Notes under the pieces: model-generated | What the model saw: only the letters and a program-made list of their open reading frames with translations | The model's database searches: none | Told to the model about the DNA's origin: nothing | Program-made: the position numbers and the translations under genes | Part shown: piece after piece, positions 1 to 8,818 of the stretch | How positions within the stretch are numbered: position 1 is the first letter of the stretch | How the letters are laid out: each line of letters starts with the position of its first letter | From: an uncultured Alphaproteobacteria bacterium | GTDB lineage: Bacteria > Pseudomonadota > Alphaproteobacteria > RF32 > CAG-239 | Assembly (NCBI GenBank): GCA_949493535.1 | Contig: CASZWJ010000003.1 | Coordinates: 1 to 64,000 of the forward strand | Length of the DNA stretch: 64,000 nucleotides | Reading direction: 5' to 3'

Positions 1-1015
1 TTGGGCTGGAAATAACATCGGCAGCGCCTATAACAAAAACGATTGCTCCGCTTATAAGTTTACCAAAGCAAACTGTACAAACAACCGTACAACATACGCC
101 AAATGCCCGTTTAACGGCAAGTTATACAAAGATTGCCATTGCAACACAAACATCTATAAATACAATCAGGAAAACTGCAGTTATTCAGGAACACAACACA
201 CTATAAATTACATGCTCGGTTCAAAACGCTGCTTGGATGATAACCAACCGCCGCGTTCAAACGAATGTCTGTGCTCCGAGCGTTTCAGCTACACAAACAA
301 TACCAGCTGCGGCGATCCGAAAAAGATCATAGACGAAAGCTCATCCTGTACTGAAAATAATAAAACCCGTTATGAAAAATGCAAGTGCAACCCTGAAAAA
401 TATCCTTATTCCTACACCGGAGGAAACTCCCGTTCCGCCGGTTTCAAAAACGCGGTTAAAGCCCAGTGCCGCAACGAAGAAAATTTCTACAGCTGCGACA
501 ATGACGGACCGACAGTATATTTTAACTGCGCCATAACCGACCCTGCTTATAAATATACTTCCGCCTCCTGCCAACAGGAAAAAACCGGCTGGGTCATTTC
601 CGGTTCCGGCAAGTCTATTAGTAATGGCAACGGCAACATCGTCACGCTTTACACCATATGCGATTGCCCTTCTGCTTATAAAAGCGGCAGCCAATGTTCA
701 TATTATATGAATAAAAGCAGCCCCAAAAATTCCTCGCTGCCGTTTTGCTATGAACACGGACACGGCAAAAGGGACGGTTCCGCATCTTACTACGATAAAA
801 GATGTATTGATTGGTCTGCCAACACTTTATATTCAAGCAAATCATGCGTCAATCGAGCCGGTATAACCGTTTACTCCGATGCTGCGGAAGACTGCCTGTG
901 CGACAGAAATATTTACACTGTCATCGGAGAACGCTGCTACGAATATCATAAATTCAGCAGACAATGGTGCGCAGTCTGTACTGATAGAACAGGAACATAC
1001 TCTTTCCGCCATTAA
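1..1015 (+). CDS. Cysteine-rich repeat secreted protein (3' part)
   Basis: The frame beginning at base 2 is open from the window edge to a TAA at 1013-1015, so the start lies upstream. About 337 residues are visible. They hold many cysteines, often as CxC or C-x-CP pairs (CKC, CDC, CLC), with Tyr/Asn/Ser-rich spacers and irregular repeats of the type C-x-C-x4-Y-x-Y. This composition suits a disulfide-stabilised exported or surface protein. No catalytic motif was recognised and the family is unknown to me. The gene is followed at once by a strong hairpin terminator. An internal ATG at 212 could be mistaken for the start, but the reading frame and the cysteine pattern continue upstream of it. 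Confidence 0.6.
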   Translation, partial: WAGNNIGSAYNKNDCSAYKFTKANCTNNRTTYAKCPFNGKLYKDCHCNTNIYKYNQENCSYSGTQHTINYMLGSKRCLDDNQPPRSNECLCSERFSYTNNTSCGDPKKIIDESSSCTENNKTRYEKCKCNPEKYPYSYTGGNSRSAGFKNAVKAQCRNEENFYSCDNDGPTVYFNCAITDPAYKYTSASCQQEKTGWVISGSGKSISNGNGNIVTLYTICDCPSAYKSGSQCSYYMNKSSPKNSSLPFCYEHGHGKRDGSASYYDKRCIDWSANTLYSSKSCVNRAGITVYSDAAEDCLCDRNIYTVIGERCYEYHKFSRQWCAVCTDRTGTYSFRH

Positions 1016-1030
1016 CCCCTGATACATATA

Positions 1031-1068
1031 ATAAAACCTCTCCAAAGTTTCTTTTGGAGAGGTTTTAT
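1031..1068. terminator. Bidirectional intrinsic terminator
   Basis: A 16-bp stem (1031-1046 with 1052-1068, one bulge) has A-rich and T-rich flanks on both sides. It lies between two convergent genes, the cysteine-rich protein and the LD-carboxypeptidase. Confidence 0.85.
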
Positions 1069-1084
1069 TATAAAATAAGGCAAC

Positions 1085-2071
1085 TTAAATCTGCACAAAA
1101 ATTCCGCTCGCAGAGCTTATTCTTGCCGTTCCGCCGATTGGCAAGGTCAACAACGGCGTCGTATGCCCGAAATCGACATTGGCAATAATCGGCAGCTTTT
1201 TCAATTCCGGCTTGTCCAAAATAAACTCAAGCTTTTCGCGGCTGACTTCGGAAGCCTTTTGAAAACGCCCGATAACGATTCCCGTCACATTCTTAAAATC
1301 TTCCTGATACATCAGCGCCTGCAAATTGCGGTCAAATGCGCCGGCATCCCCGCCGGAAGTAAAGCAGTCTTCAATAAACAAGATCGTATCTGCCTCAAAA
1401 ACCGGACGATAAGATGTTCCGAGCAATAAATCAAATGTTCCCAGATTACCGCCGATAATCTTGCCCTCGGCGCTGCCCTCATTAATTATCCACCAACCGT
1501 CATTTTTTATAAAATTGCGATTCTCTTGGTCTAAAAACCACAAATCGTCACTCCACTCGGCTGAAGGGATAATCTGATTTTTGCCTTCACCCAAAATCAT
1601 TTTTTGCAGATTATCCAAAGTATATTCGCAGCCTTTCGCCATGCCGAGCGAACTGAAATGCGGCCCCGAAAACGTAACCAAACCGGTCTTGGCATAAATA
1701 GCATTTAACAAAGCCGTAATATCAGAAAAACCGCAGAATATTTTTGGATTATCCTTTATCAAATCATAATTGATATAAGGCAAAAGCTGATTTGAATTTG
1801 CTCCGCCGATAACGGTAAAAACAGCTTTAACATTCGGATCTTTGAACGCATCATGCAAATCGGAGACACGCTTTTCAACGCTTGACGACCCCATCAAATC
1901 AAAATTATCATCTGTCGTATTTTCGCCGAAAGTCACTTTCAACCCCATTGCGGCAAAACGCTCAACAGCAAGTTTTCTGCTGTCTTGGCCGATTATTTTC
2001 AAACCGCGTGCCGGCGCAATCACCCTGACCTCATCACCTTGTTTTAACCCTGCCGGAACAATCTTTTTCAT
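1085..2071 (-). CDS. S66 family LD-carboxypeptidase / MccF-like peptidase
   Basis: A 328-residue cytosolic serine peptidase of the S66 family. Members cut the L,D bond of tetrapeptide cell-wall fragments for murein recycling, or (MccF type) hydrolyse microcin C-like nucleotide-peptide toxins. The catalytic set is visible: nucleophile Ser116 in GFSDIT, Glu234 in FIEDC and His303 in GHTTP. The sequence around the nucleophile (SDITALLNAIY) resembles MccF more than classical LdcA, so a detoxifying role is possible. The start is set by GGAGG six bases before the ATG at 2069-2071. A longer in-frame start would add a spurious hydrophobic leader. It is divergent from the SOS-controlled umuD'C pair. 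Confidence 0.85.
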   Translation of the reverse strand: MKKIVPAGLKQGDEVRVIAPARGLKIIGQDSRKLAVERFAAMGLKVTFGENTTDDNFDLMGSSSVEKRVSDLHDAFKDPNVKAVFTVIGGANSNQLLPYINYDLIKDNPKIFCGFSDITALLNAIYAKTGLVTFSGPHFSSLGMAKGCEYTLDNLQKMILGEGKNQIIPSAEWSDDLWFLDQENRNFIKNDGWWIINEGSAEGKIIGGNLGTFDLLLGTSYRPVFEADTILFIEDCFTSGGDAGAFDRNLQALMYQEDFKNVTGIVIGRFQKASEVSREKLEFILDKPELKKLPIIANVDFGHTTPLLTLPIGGTARISSASGIFVQI

Positions 2072-2173
2072 TTGTTTTCCTCCATAAAATAACAAGCTGT
2101 ACCCAGCATAAAACAAAATAAAAAAAAAGATAACATTTTTTTCTTGCAATCTGAAAACAGTTATTTATTATGA

Positions 2174-2188
2174 GAACAAAATAAGAAC
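2174..2188 (+). promoter_or_regulatory. LexA (SOS) box, direct repeat GAAC-N7-GAAC
   Basis: GAAC at 2174-2177 and GAAC at 2185-2188 are separated by exactly seven bases. This is the reverse complement of GTTC-N7-GTTC, the direct-repeat LexA operator described in alphaproteobacteria. It sits 19 bases before the umuD'-like start codon and in the upstream region of the divergent peptidase gene, as expected for SOS repression of an error-prone polymerase operon. Confidence 0.8.
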
Positions 2189-2206
2189 ATTTAAGGAGTC
2201 TAAAAA

Positions 2207-2557
2207 ATGAGTTTCGGTTCCCCTGCCAGCGATTATATTGAAGAAAATTTGGATTTAAACCGCTTTTTGGTTCCGCATAAAGCCTCGACTTATTTTCTGA
2301 AAGTCAGCGGCGATGCCATGAAAAACGCCGGCATTATAGACGGAGATTTTTTGGTCGTCGACCGCTCCCGAAGCATAGCCCACGACCAAATAATTGTTGT
2401 GGAACAAAATGACGAACTGGTCGTCCGCCGTTTTAAAAATCAAAACAACCAAATCTGTCTGATGCCGGAAAATGAAAAATATGCCCCCGTTTTTTTGAAA
2501 AAAAACCAAAATCTGGTCATTTGGGGCGCAGTATCGGCAGTCTTCCGCAAACTCTGA
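2207..2557 (+). CDS. umuD: UmuD'-like polymerase V accessory subunit (pre-processed, protease-dead)
   Basis: A 116-residue S24/LexA-fold protein that would pair with UmuC to form a translesion polymerase of the pol V type. Aligned with E. coli UmuD, its first residues (SFGSPASDY) correspond to residue 25 onward, exactly where RecA-induced self-cleavage generates UmuD'. The catalytic Ser (Ser60 in E. coli) is Ala37 in SGDAM, and the catalytic Lys97 is Arg74 in VVRRF. An in-frame TAA lies two codons before the ATG and an AAGGAG site is at 2193-2198, so no N-terminal arm can be encoded. The protein should be active without RecA-dependent processing. Control would rest on the SOS box upstream. 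UmuC follows after two bases. Confidence 0.85.
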   Translation: MSFGSPASDYIEENLDLNRFLVPHKASTYFLKVSGDAMKNAGIIDGDFLVVDRSRSIAHDQIIVVEQNDELVVRRFKNQNNQICLMPENEKYAPVFLKKNQNLVIWGAVSAVFRKL

Positions 2558-2559
2558 CC

Positions 2560-3807
2560 ATGTTTGCCCTCATTGACTGCGACAATTTCTTCGTTTCTTG
2601 CGAACGGATTTTCCAGCCCGCATTAAAAAACCGTCCTGTCGTCGTTTTATCCAACAATGACGGTTGCGTTGTCGCCCGTTCATATGAAGCAAAAGCCTTG
2701 GGTATCGGTATGGCTGTTCCTTTTTTCAAGGTCGAACGCCTTTTTTCTGCCAATAACGGAATAGCCTTATCCTCCAATTATGAGCTTTATGCCGATATTT
2801 CCAAACGTGTCATGCAGCTGATTCGCGAAGAGTTTCAAAATCTGGAAATTTATTCGATTGACGAAGCTTTTGTCCGCCTGCCCGATAATATTGATTATGA
2901 AACGCTGTGCCGCAGCTTCCGCAATAAACTTCTGCAATACATAGGCATTTCGGTTTCAATAGGCATTGCCCCCACCAAAACACTCTGTAAAATTGCCGGA
3001 GAATACGCCAAAAAGCACGATAAAATTTATTTTCTCAACCAAATGCCGCAAATTTCCGAACTTTTGAAAAAAATTGAGGTGATCGACATTTGGGGCGTTG
3101 GGCGCCATACCGCTCCGAAACTAAAATTCATGGGAATTTTTACCGGAGAAGATTTGCGTACCGCTCCGCCGAAAATGTTACGCAAAGCCTTTGGTATCGG
3201 CATGGAAAAAACAATTATGGAATTAAACGGCCTGCCTTGTCTGGAAGCCGAAAGCGAAGAACCGCAGCAAAGCATTATCTCTTCCAGAACTTTTGAATAC
3301 GAAATAAAAGATTATAATGTGTTAAAACAAATAATTGCCGAATTTGTAGACAGCGCCTGCCAAAGGCTGCGGAAACAAGAAAGTTTGGCGCAAAGCATTA
3401 TCGTTTCTGTCAGTACCAACCGTTTTAATCACACACATGAACAATATTACAATTCCGCCCTTATCAACTTGGAATCCCCAACCAATAATACGGCAAAATT
3501 TTTACAAGCCATGGATAAAGGATTAAAACAAATTTTCCGCAACGGCATTTTTTATAAACGGGCCGGCATCACTCTGCTTCACGTCAGCAATTTACATACA
3601 ATCCAGCCGGATTTGCTTGATAAAGAAGAAAACCGCGGCAAAGAACAAAATTTAATGAAAGCTTTTGACGCCATTAATCGGAAAATGGGGCGCAAAAGCA
3701 TTTATTTCGGCGCTCAAGCCGGCGGAATAAAACATTATATCCGCCGGGAATTCAAATCTGCAAGCTACACCACCTCATGGAGCGGGCTGGCAATTGCGCA
3801 TGCCTGA
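2560..3807 (+). CDS. umuC: DNA polymerase V catalytic subunit UmuC (Y-family)
   Basis: A 415-residue Y-family translesion DNA polymerase that copies past damaged bases during the SOS response. The N-terminal palm motif ALIDCDNFFVSCER holds the first metal ligand Asp6. The second catalytic motif SIDEAF gives Asp101-Glu102. The little-finger region follows. A QPDLLD segment near residue 350 resembles a beta-clamp binding motif. The C-terminus (YTTSWSGL) matches the UmuC-specific tail. The ATG at 2560 lies two bases after the umuD' stop, implying translational coupling. A longer upstream frame overlaps umuD' and is rejected. It is convergent with the peroxiredoxin gene, two bases away. Confidence 0.93.
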   Translation: MFALIDCDNFFVSCERIFQPALKNRPVVVLSNNDGCVVARSYEAKALGIGMAVPFFKVERLFSANNGIALSSNYELYADISKRVMQLIREEFQNLEIYSIDEAFVRLPDNIDYETLCRSFRNKLLQYIGISVSIGIAPTKTLCKIAGEYAKKHDKIYFLNQMPQISELLKKIEVIDIWGVGRHTAPKLKFMGIFTGEDLRTAPPKMLRKAFGIGMEKTIMELNGLPCLEAESEEPQQSIISSRTFEYEIKDYNVLKQIIAEFVDSACQRLRKQESLAQSIIVSVSTNRFNHTHEQYYNSALINLESPTNNTAKFLQAMDKGLKQIFRNGIFYKRAGITLLHVSNLHTIQPDLLDKEENRGKEQNLMKAFDAINRKMGRKSIYFGAQAGGIKHYIRREFKSASYTTSWSGLAIAHA

Positions 3808-3809
3808 TT

Positions 3810-4505
3810 TTATAAATGCTTGCGGCAAAAATACCAGGTTCCGCCGCATTCCAAATCGCCGGCACCGTCTTTTTCTGCATCCAGACGCTTATGCAATGCC
3901 TCCATCGTTGCCGGAGCGCCGACTAAAACCGGATCTCCTGACGTCCAATCCGCCGGAGTTGAAACGCCGTATTGATCCGTCGTTTGCAAAGCGAGCAGCA
4001 AACGGCGGATTTCGGCAAAATTACGCCCGTTAGACAAAGGATAATAAATAATCGCCCTGATTTTATGCTTGGGATCAATAAAGAAAACCGCGCGCACAGC
4101 CTTTGTATCGCTGGCATGTTGTTGAATCATGCCGTATTTTTTGGCAACATCCATGCGCATATCGGCAATAATCGGAAAATTAACCGGCTGCCCGTGATAA
4201 TCATTAAAACGTACATCCTGCTGAATACTGTTCAGCCAGGCAATATGCGAACTGATACTGTCAACGGAAACGCCTAAAAGCTCGGTATTTAAAGCCTTAA
4301 AATCATCAGCCATTGCGGCAAAGGTTGCAATTTCCGACGTGCAAACCGGCGTAAAATCAGCCGGATGAGAAAATAAAATCACCCATTTTCCGTCATAATC
4401 ATCAGGAAAATGTATCGTTCCCTGCGTGGTTTCGGCCACAAATTCGGGCGCATCATCGCCAATCAGCGGCATACGGTTGCAATCAGACAAAACATCTTCA
4501 GTCAT
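3810..4505 (-). CDS. Peroxiredoxin (Prx6/1-Cys-like)
   Basis: A 231-residue thiol peroxidase reducing H2O2 and organic or peroxynitrite peroxides in the cytosol. The peroxidatic Cys55 lies in PADFTPVCTSE and the fold-defining segments HPADF and FFIDP are present. The length and long C-terminal arm fit the Prx6/AhpC2 type. Two further cysteines (LECGGTWYFC) at the C-terminus may act as resolving residues, as in some archaeal-type members. The start is chosen at 4505, where GGAGG lies seven bases upstream. It is convergent with umuC and divergent from the antiporter gene. Confidence 0.9.
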   Translation of the reverse strand: MTEDVLSDCNRMPLIGDDAPEFVAETTQGTIHFPDDYDGKWVILFSHPADFTPVCTSEIATFAAMADDFKALNTELLGVSVDSISSHIAWLNSIQQDVRFNDYHGQPVNFPIIADMRMDVAKKYGMIQQHASDTKAVRAVFFIDPKHKIRAIIYYPLSNGRNFAEIRRLLLALQTTDQYGVSTPADWTSGDPVLVGAPATMEALHKRLDAEKDGAGDLECGGTWYFCRKHL

Positions 4506-4656
4506 TAAAATCCTCCCTCTAATCATTTTTTCGCAGAAAATATATGCAAATTTATGTGCTTTTCAAGGAATTAACAAAATATAAATCTTTGAAAAACTAT
4601 AGTAATCAGGGAGATAAGGATTATATAATTTTGCATCTGCAACCAAAGGATACAAA

Positions 4657-5847
4657 ATGAGTTTAGATGTTTTGCTCGGCATTGCCGGCTTTTTGCTGCT
4701 TTTATGCGTATTTGCCAATAAAATTTCCGCAAAATTCGGAATTCCGTCATTATTGCTGTTTTTAGGGCTTGGCATGCTGGCCGGTTCTGACGGCATCGGC
4801 GGCATTCAGTTTCAAAATTCGCGGCTGACAAATTATGTCGGAACGGTTGCCCTCATTTTTATCTTGTATTCCGGCGGTTTGGATACGAAATGGACAAGTA
4901 TCCGCCCTATTCTTTTCCGCGGCGCAGCCCTTTCAACCCTCGGTGTTTTTTTAACGGCCTTATTCTTGTTCATATTTTCGCGTTATATCATCAGGCTTGA
5001 TTTTGAAGTCGCTTTGTTGTTAAGCGTTATCGTCTCTTCAACAGACGCACCGGCCGTTTTTTCGATTTTGCGCTCTCAAAACATGCGGTTGCAAGACAAC
5101 CTGCAATCCCTGCTCGAATTTGAATCCGGAAGCAATGACCCTATGGCCGTATTTTTATCCATGGGCGCCATCAGCATCGTCTCTTCTCCGGTTTTTAATG
5201 CCGGCGAATTTATCATCATGTTCATTCTGCAAATGAGTCTGGGCATTGCCTTGGGGCTTATCTTCGGAAAAGCCGGAATCATGTTTCTCAAACGCTGGTC
5301 TTTGCCATATCAGGGTTTGTATCCGGTCTATGGCATAAGCATTATCCTGCTCACGTTCAGCCTGACCCAGCTTATCGGCGGCAACGGCTTTTTGGCAGTC
5401 TATCTCTGCGGAATTGTCATGGGCAACAGCCCGTTTAATTATCGCCGCCAATTTATAAAATTTAACGATGCGTTAGCTTGGATAATGCAAATCAGCATGT
5501 TCCTGATTTTAGGGTTGCTCGTTAACCCGCGGGAACTGGGAGAAGTTCTGGGCGTCAGCTTTGCCTGCACCTTGCTTTTGATGTTTGCCGCAAGGCCTCT
5601 GGCGGTATACATCAGCCTAATCCGCAGCGACTTTACCAATAATGAAAAAATCCTCATCAGCTGGGCTGGGCTTAAAGGCGCGGTACCGATTATTTTGGCG
5701 ACCTATCCTTTAATGAACGGATTTCCCAACTCGCAATTTTTGTTTAACCTGATTTTCTTCCTTGTTATTATCTCTGTAACCATGCAGGGAAAAAGCCTCG
5801 GCTGGCTGGCAAAAAAACTAAAACTTGAGAAACCGGCAATGACTTGA
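4657..5847 (+). CDS. CPA1-family K+(Na+)/H+ antiporter, NhaP2/CvrA-like, short form
   Basis: A 396-residue inner-membrane cation/proton antiporter with about a dozen hydrophobic helices. The motifs GIPSLLLFLGLGMLAG, FILYSGGLDT, SSTDAPAVF and FESGSNDPMAVF match the NhaP2/CvrA group of potassium/proton antiporters. The SND Asp pair region is the expected ion-binding core. The protein stops right after the last membrane helix. The cytosolic TrkA-C-type regulatory tail of the roughly 570-residue enterobacterial members is absent. A K+ channel-like gene follows 46 bases downstream on the same strand, suggesting a small potassium homeostasis unit. Confidence 0.85.
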   Translation: MSLDVLLGIAGFLLLLCVFANKISAKFGIPSLLLFLGLGMLAGSDGIGGIQFQNSRLTNYVGTVALIFILYSGGLDTKWTSIRPILFRGAALSTLGVFLTALFLFIFSRYIIRLDFEVALLLSVIVSSTDAPAVFSILRSQNMRLQDNLQSLLEFESGSNDPMAVFLSMGAISIVSSPVFNAGEFIIMFILQMSLGIALGLIFGKAGIMFLKRWSLPYQGLYPVYGISIILLTFSLTQLIGGNGFLAVYLCGIVMGNSPFNYRRQFIKFNDALAWIMQISMFLILGLLVNPRELGEVLGVSFACTLLLMFAARPLAVYISLIRSDFTNNEKILISWAGLKGAVPIILATYPLMNGFPNSQFLFNLIFFLVIISVTMQGKSLGWLAKKLKLEKPAMT

Positions 5848-5893
5848 AAAACAAAAAGGAAGGCCTATCTAAAATAAAAAAACGAGGCCTGAC

Positions 5894-6640
5894 ATGAGTT
5901 TCTTTAACAAAAAAAGTTTTATTCCCATTTTATTTGCCAACTTCAACCTGTGCTTGTTCGTCGGCATGATTATCTTATCTTTGCTGCCGGATCCTGAAAT
6001 ATTTATGCGCAAATATCCGGGGCAAATCTGGTTTTCATATCTGCTTATTCCGGCAATAAACGGTATTTTGACAATGCTTGTCATTTTAGGATTAAACCGC
6101 CGCTTTGCCAAACAAAATTATACCAGACGTTATTACACGCAAGATACAAATTCGCTGGTTCTGGTTGCATTTTTGGCCGGATTTTCAAGTTTATACCTGA
6201 CCTTCTCCGCTTGGGGAACTCTTGCTGTCAGTCTGGGAATCGTTTATCTGGCTTATGTCAGCGTAAAAAACTTCGCCTCGCAAATAACTTCTCTTCTGGA
6301 GCCGGATAAAATGGCAACCGCCGCAGATTTAGGCGAATTTGCCAATTTTTTTATCAACCTCATCATCAGCTTCACGGTTATTAATATCTCTATCAATATG
6401 CTGAACATCACTTTCGGCAATAATAACGCTTTTAACTTCGGCGAAGGCATCAGGGGAATTGTCGATGCGCTTTATTTTAGTATCATTACCATGACGACCG
6501 TAGGTTACGGACATATCATTCCCGATACGATTATAGCCCGCATTGCCGTCTGTTTTGAATGCCTGACCAGCTATATTATGCTGGGTATTATGATCGGCAT
6601 TATCTGCCGCGGCGTAAATTTCACTTCTACAAACAAATAA
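5894..6640 (+). CDS. Two-pore-type K+ channel-like membrane protein
   Basis: A 248-residue protein with several N-terminal membrane segments and, near residue 202, the potassium selectivity filter TTVGYG followed by a pore-lining helix. It matches the ion_trans_2 architecture (TM-pore-TM) placed behind an additional hydrophobic N-terminal half. No cytosolic RCK/TrkA-N domain follows. It lies directly after the NhaP2-like antiporter with the same orientation. Together they probably balance K+ uptake and leakage. Specificity beyond K+ is inferred from the filter only. Confidence 0.75.
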   Translation: MSFFNKKSFIPILFANFNLCLFVGMIILSLLPDPEIFMRKYPGQIWFSYLLIPAINGILTMLVILGLNRRFAKQNYTRRYYTQDTNSLVLVAFLAGFSSLYLTFSAWGTLAVSLGIVYLAYVSVKNFASQITSLLEPDKMATAADLGEFANFFINLIISFTVINISINMLNITFGNNNAFNFGEGIRGIVDALYFSIITMTTVGYGHIIPDTIIARIAVCFECLTSYIMLGIMIGIICRGVNFTSTNK

Positions 6641-6672
6641 AAACAATCTGTTAAGCTCATTACACAACAGAA

Positions 6673-6689
6673 TTGGCGCCTTCTTGGCT
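6673..6689 (+). promoter_or_regulatory. Candidate sigma-54 promoter for flagellin
   Basis: TTGGCGCCTTCTTGGCT contains GG (6675-6676) and GC (6687-6688) with the N10 spacing of a -24/-12 element. It lies about 90 bases before the flagellin start. Flagellin genes of several alphaproteobacteria use sigma-54, which makes the match plausible. It deviates from TTGC at the -12 box. Confidence 0.45.
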
Positions 6690-6776
6690 ATTGATTATGG
6701 ACAAAGGCGCGTTTAGGCGTTATACTGAAAGGCAGAACAGAAAGTTACGCGGGATAAGAAGAAGTGTGTGTGTGGA

Positions 6777-8777
6777 ATGAGTGTGGTATCCCTGACATCG
6801 GCGATGAGAATGAATCTGCTTTCCTTAAAGCGGACGAGTTCGTCTGTGTCAGAGGTCCGGAACCATTTGGCAACCGGCTTAAAAATCAATTCCGCAATAG
6901 ACAATCCGTCATCCTATTACACCGCGGTGAGTTTAAGCAACCGCGCATCAGATTTAAATTCCTTGTTAGACAATATGGGACAGGCAATCCAGACCGTCAA
7001 AGCGGCAGTGGAAGGAATTGCGAGCGCAACGGCATTTTTGGAACAGATGAGTTCAATTGCCGAACAGGCAACTTCATCGCCGGTGCCGATAAAGGGGCGT
7101 CCGGTAGAAGAATTTATTAAAGAAGGCTACAAAGTCATCAACTCCGAGATGAGTACGTCCGAGATAGAAGCGCTGATAACGGACGGCGCCAAACTGGTGC
7201 TGGCGGGAGACATGATTTTATCCGAAACGTTAAATATCAAAGCCCACAACGTTGTAATAAACGGCAACGGCCATAAGCTGAGTTTCAAAGGAAATACTGG
7301 GAAGAGCGCCATATCAGTGAGCGGCAGCGCGGAGATAAGCAATATCAAAATAGAGGCGGAAGGAACAGGAATTTGCGGAATACAAGCCAAAGACAGCGGA
7401 CATATCAAAATAGATCCGAATGTGAGAATATCCGTTTCGGGAACCGGTTCTATGCCGTTCCGTGGCAGAGAAGAAGCATTATTTAACGGCAAAGCAAATA
7501 CTCAGGCGATATTAAATCAAATTGGAGCAGACGGGCTGGTTGCTAATGCGGCTAACCAATTTTATGTCGGCAGCAAGACGGATGCAAACTTCGGACAGGG
7601 AAATTGGTATATACCGGCAATCGGCGAGTTAATGGAAGTTTATGGCTATGATACAGATAAAATAACATCCGGCAATGGAACCAGCGGCATGGCCGGAACC
7701 AACAGAACCATCATTAATAAAAGCTTAGCAGCATTAAAAGCCGCAGGCGTTGAGGCTGAAAAACTGACAAATAGCTATTATTGGTCTTCTTCTGAATATA
7801 AAAAAGATGGTTCTTGGATACTCGATATGGCTGGCGGCTATAGGAATGGCTACGGTAAGATTGGCAGCAACTATTACGTCCGCTGTTTTCAGTTTTTAGA
7901 AAATAAATTCAATCCGTCAAACGGGGAAACGGCACCGAAAATCGGCGATGTGATGTATTCGGATTTAAGTTACGGCTCCGCAGATGATTATAACGGCGGC
8001 AAAACTGCGGTCGGCATAGTAACTTGGGTTTCCGAGGACGGCAAATCCGCCAAAATTATGAATCTTAAAGATTTGACTTTCAATTCGTATAATCAGGTAA
8101 ACAACTTCGATCCCGACACCCCTTTCGGTGGCAGCTGTCTTACAACTCAGCATACAACGCCGGCTAAGTATACTACGGATATCGCTGGTATCACTAATTA
8201 TACTTCCATAGACTTATTGAATGCAATGAAGTCAGGGGGAAAAATTACCTTTGAAAATGTCTCTGCCCCAAATGAAAATATTAATATTTCATCCGAATGG
8301 TCAAAGGTATATAACAGCATTTTAACTCAATATGACATGCTGATAAACGACGCCTCTTATCGCGGCATAAACCTGCTGAAAGGCGAAGAATTAAACGTTA
8401 TTTTTAACGAAAATAAATCCAGCCGCTTAAATATTGCCGGACGAGATATCAGCTCTGCCGCATTAGGTTTAAGCACAGCAGACTGGAAAAATATTGCCGA
8501 TGTATCCGTCTCAATTTTCGATTTGCGACGAACTACAGCTACGCTGCGCAGCTTATCGGGCGAGCTTGGCAATAACTATTCTGTTGTCCAAGGGCGTCAG
8601 GACTTTACCGAAAACCTGATAAATATCTTAACAGAAGGCGCAGATAAACTGACTTTGGCAGATATGAACGAAGAGTCGGCAATCATGCTGGCCTTGCAGA
8701 CCAGACAACAATTGGCGATTAATTCCCTGAGCCTGGCTTCCCAGTCCGGCCAGAGCGTTTTAAGGCTGTTTGCCTGA
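6777..8777 (+). CDS. Flagellin with large inserted beta-helix and lectin-fold (DUF1566-like) region
   Basis: About 666 residues. Residues 1-115 carry the flagellin N-terminal D0/D1 coiled coil (RTSSSVSEVRNHLATGLKIN, then SLSNRASDLNSLL). The last 115 residues carry the C-terminal D1/D0 part ending in SGQSVLRLFA. Between them lie about 430 extra residues. First comes a repetitive parallel beta-helix-like stretch (about 130-230). Then a WYIPAIGEL ... YYWSSSEY ... YYVRCF segment (about 270-370) typical of DUF1566/Lcl C-type-lectin-like domains. Then a GDVMYSDLSYG segment. The insert would replace the exposed D2/D3 region of the filament. No other flagellar gene is in the window. The start is the ATG at 6777; a GTG at 6768 is possible. 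Confidence 0.8.
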   Translation: MSVVSLTSAMRMNLLSLKRTSSSVSEVRNHLATGLKINSAIDNPSSYYTAVSLSNRASDLNSLLDNMGQAIQTVKAAVEGIASATAFLEQMSSIAEQATSSPVPIKGRPVEEFIKEGYKVINSEMSTSEIEALITDGAKLVLAGDMILSETLNIKAHNVVINGNGHKLSFKGNTGKSAISVSGSAEISNIKIEAEGTGICGIQAKDSGHIKIDPNVRISVSGTGSMPFRGREEALFNGKANTQAILNQIGADGLVANAANQFYVGSKTDANFGQGNWYIPAIGELMEVYGYDTDKITSGNGTSGMAGTNRTIINKSLAALKAAGVEAEKLTNSYYWSSSEYKKDGSWILDMAGGYRNGYGKIGSNYYVRCFQFLENKFNPSNGETAPKIGDVMYSDLSYGSADDYNGGKTAVGIVTWVSEDGKSAKIMNLKDLTFNSYNQVNNFDPDTPFGGSCLTTQHTTPAKYTTDIAGITNYTSIDLLNAMKSGGKITFENVSAPNENINISSEWSKVYNSILTQYDMLINDASYRGINLLKGEELNVIFNENKSSRLNIAGRDISSAALGLSTADWKNIADVSVSIFDLRRTTATLRSLSGELGNNYSVVQGRQDFTENLINILTEGADKLTLADMNEESAIMLALQTRQQLAINSLSLASQSGQSVLRLFA

Positions 8778-8818
8778 CAGCTGTAACCGCGCTTCAAATC
8801 ACCCTTTAATACCTCAGC

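Noticed and set aside
7560..7890. A diversity-generating retroelement target in the flagellin insert
   Set aside because: The fold type fits, but no reverse transcriptase, template repeat or adenine-rich AAY codon pattern is visible, so it is left only as a test within the flagellin finding.
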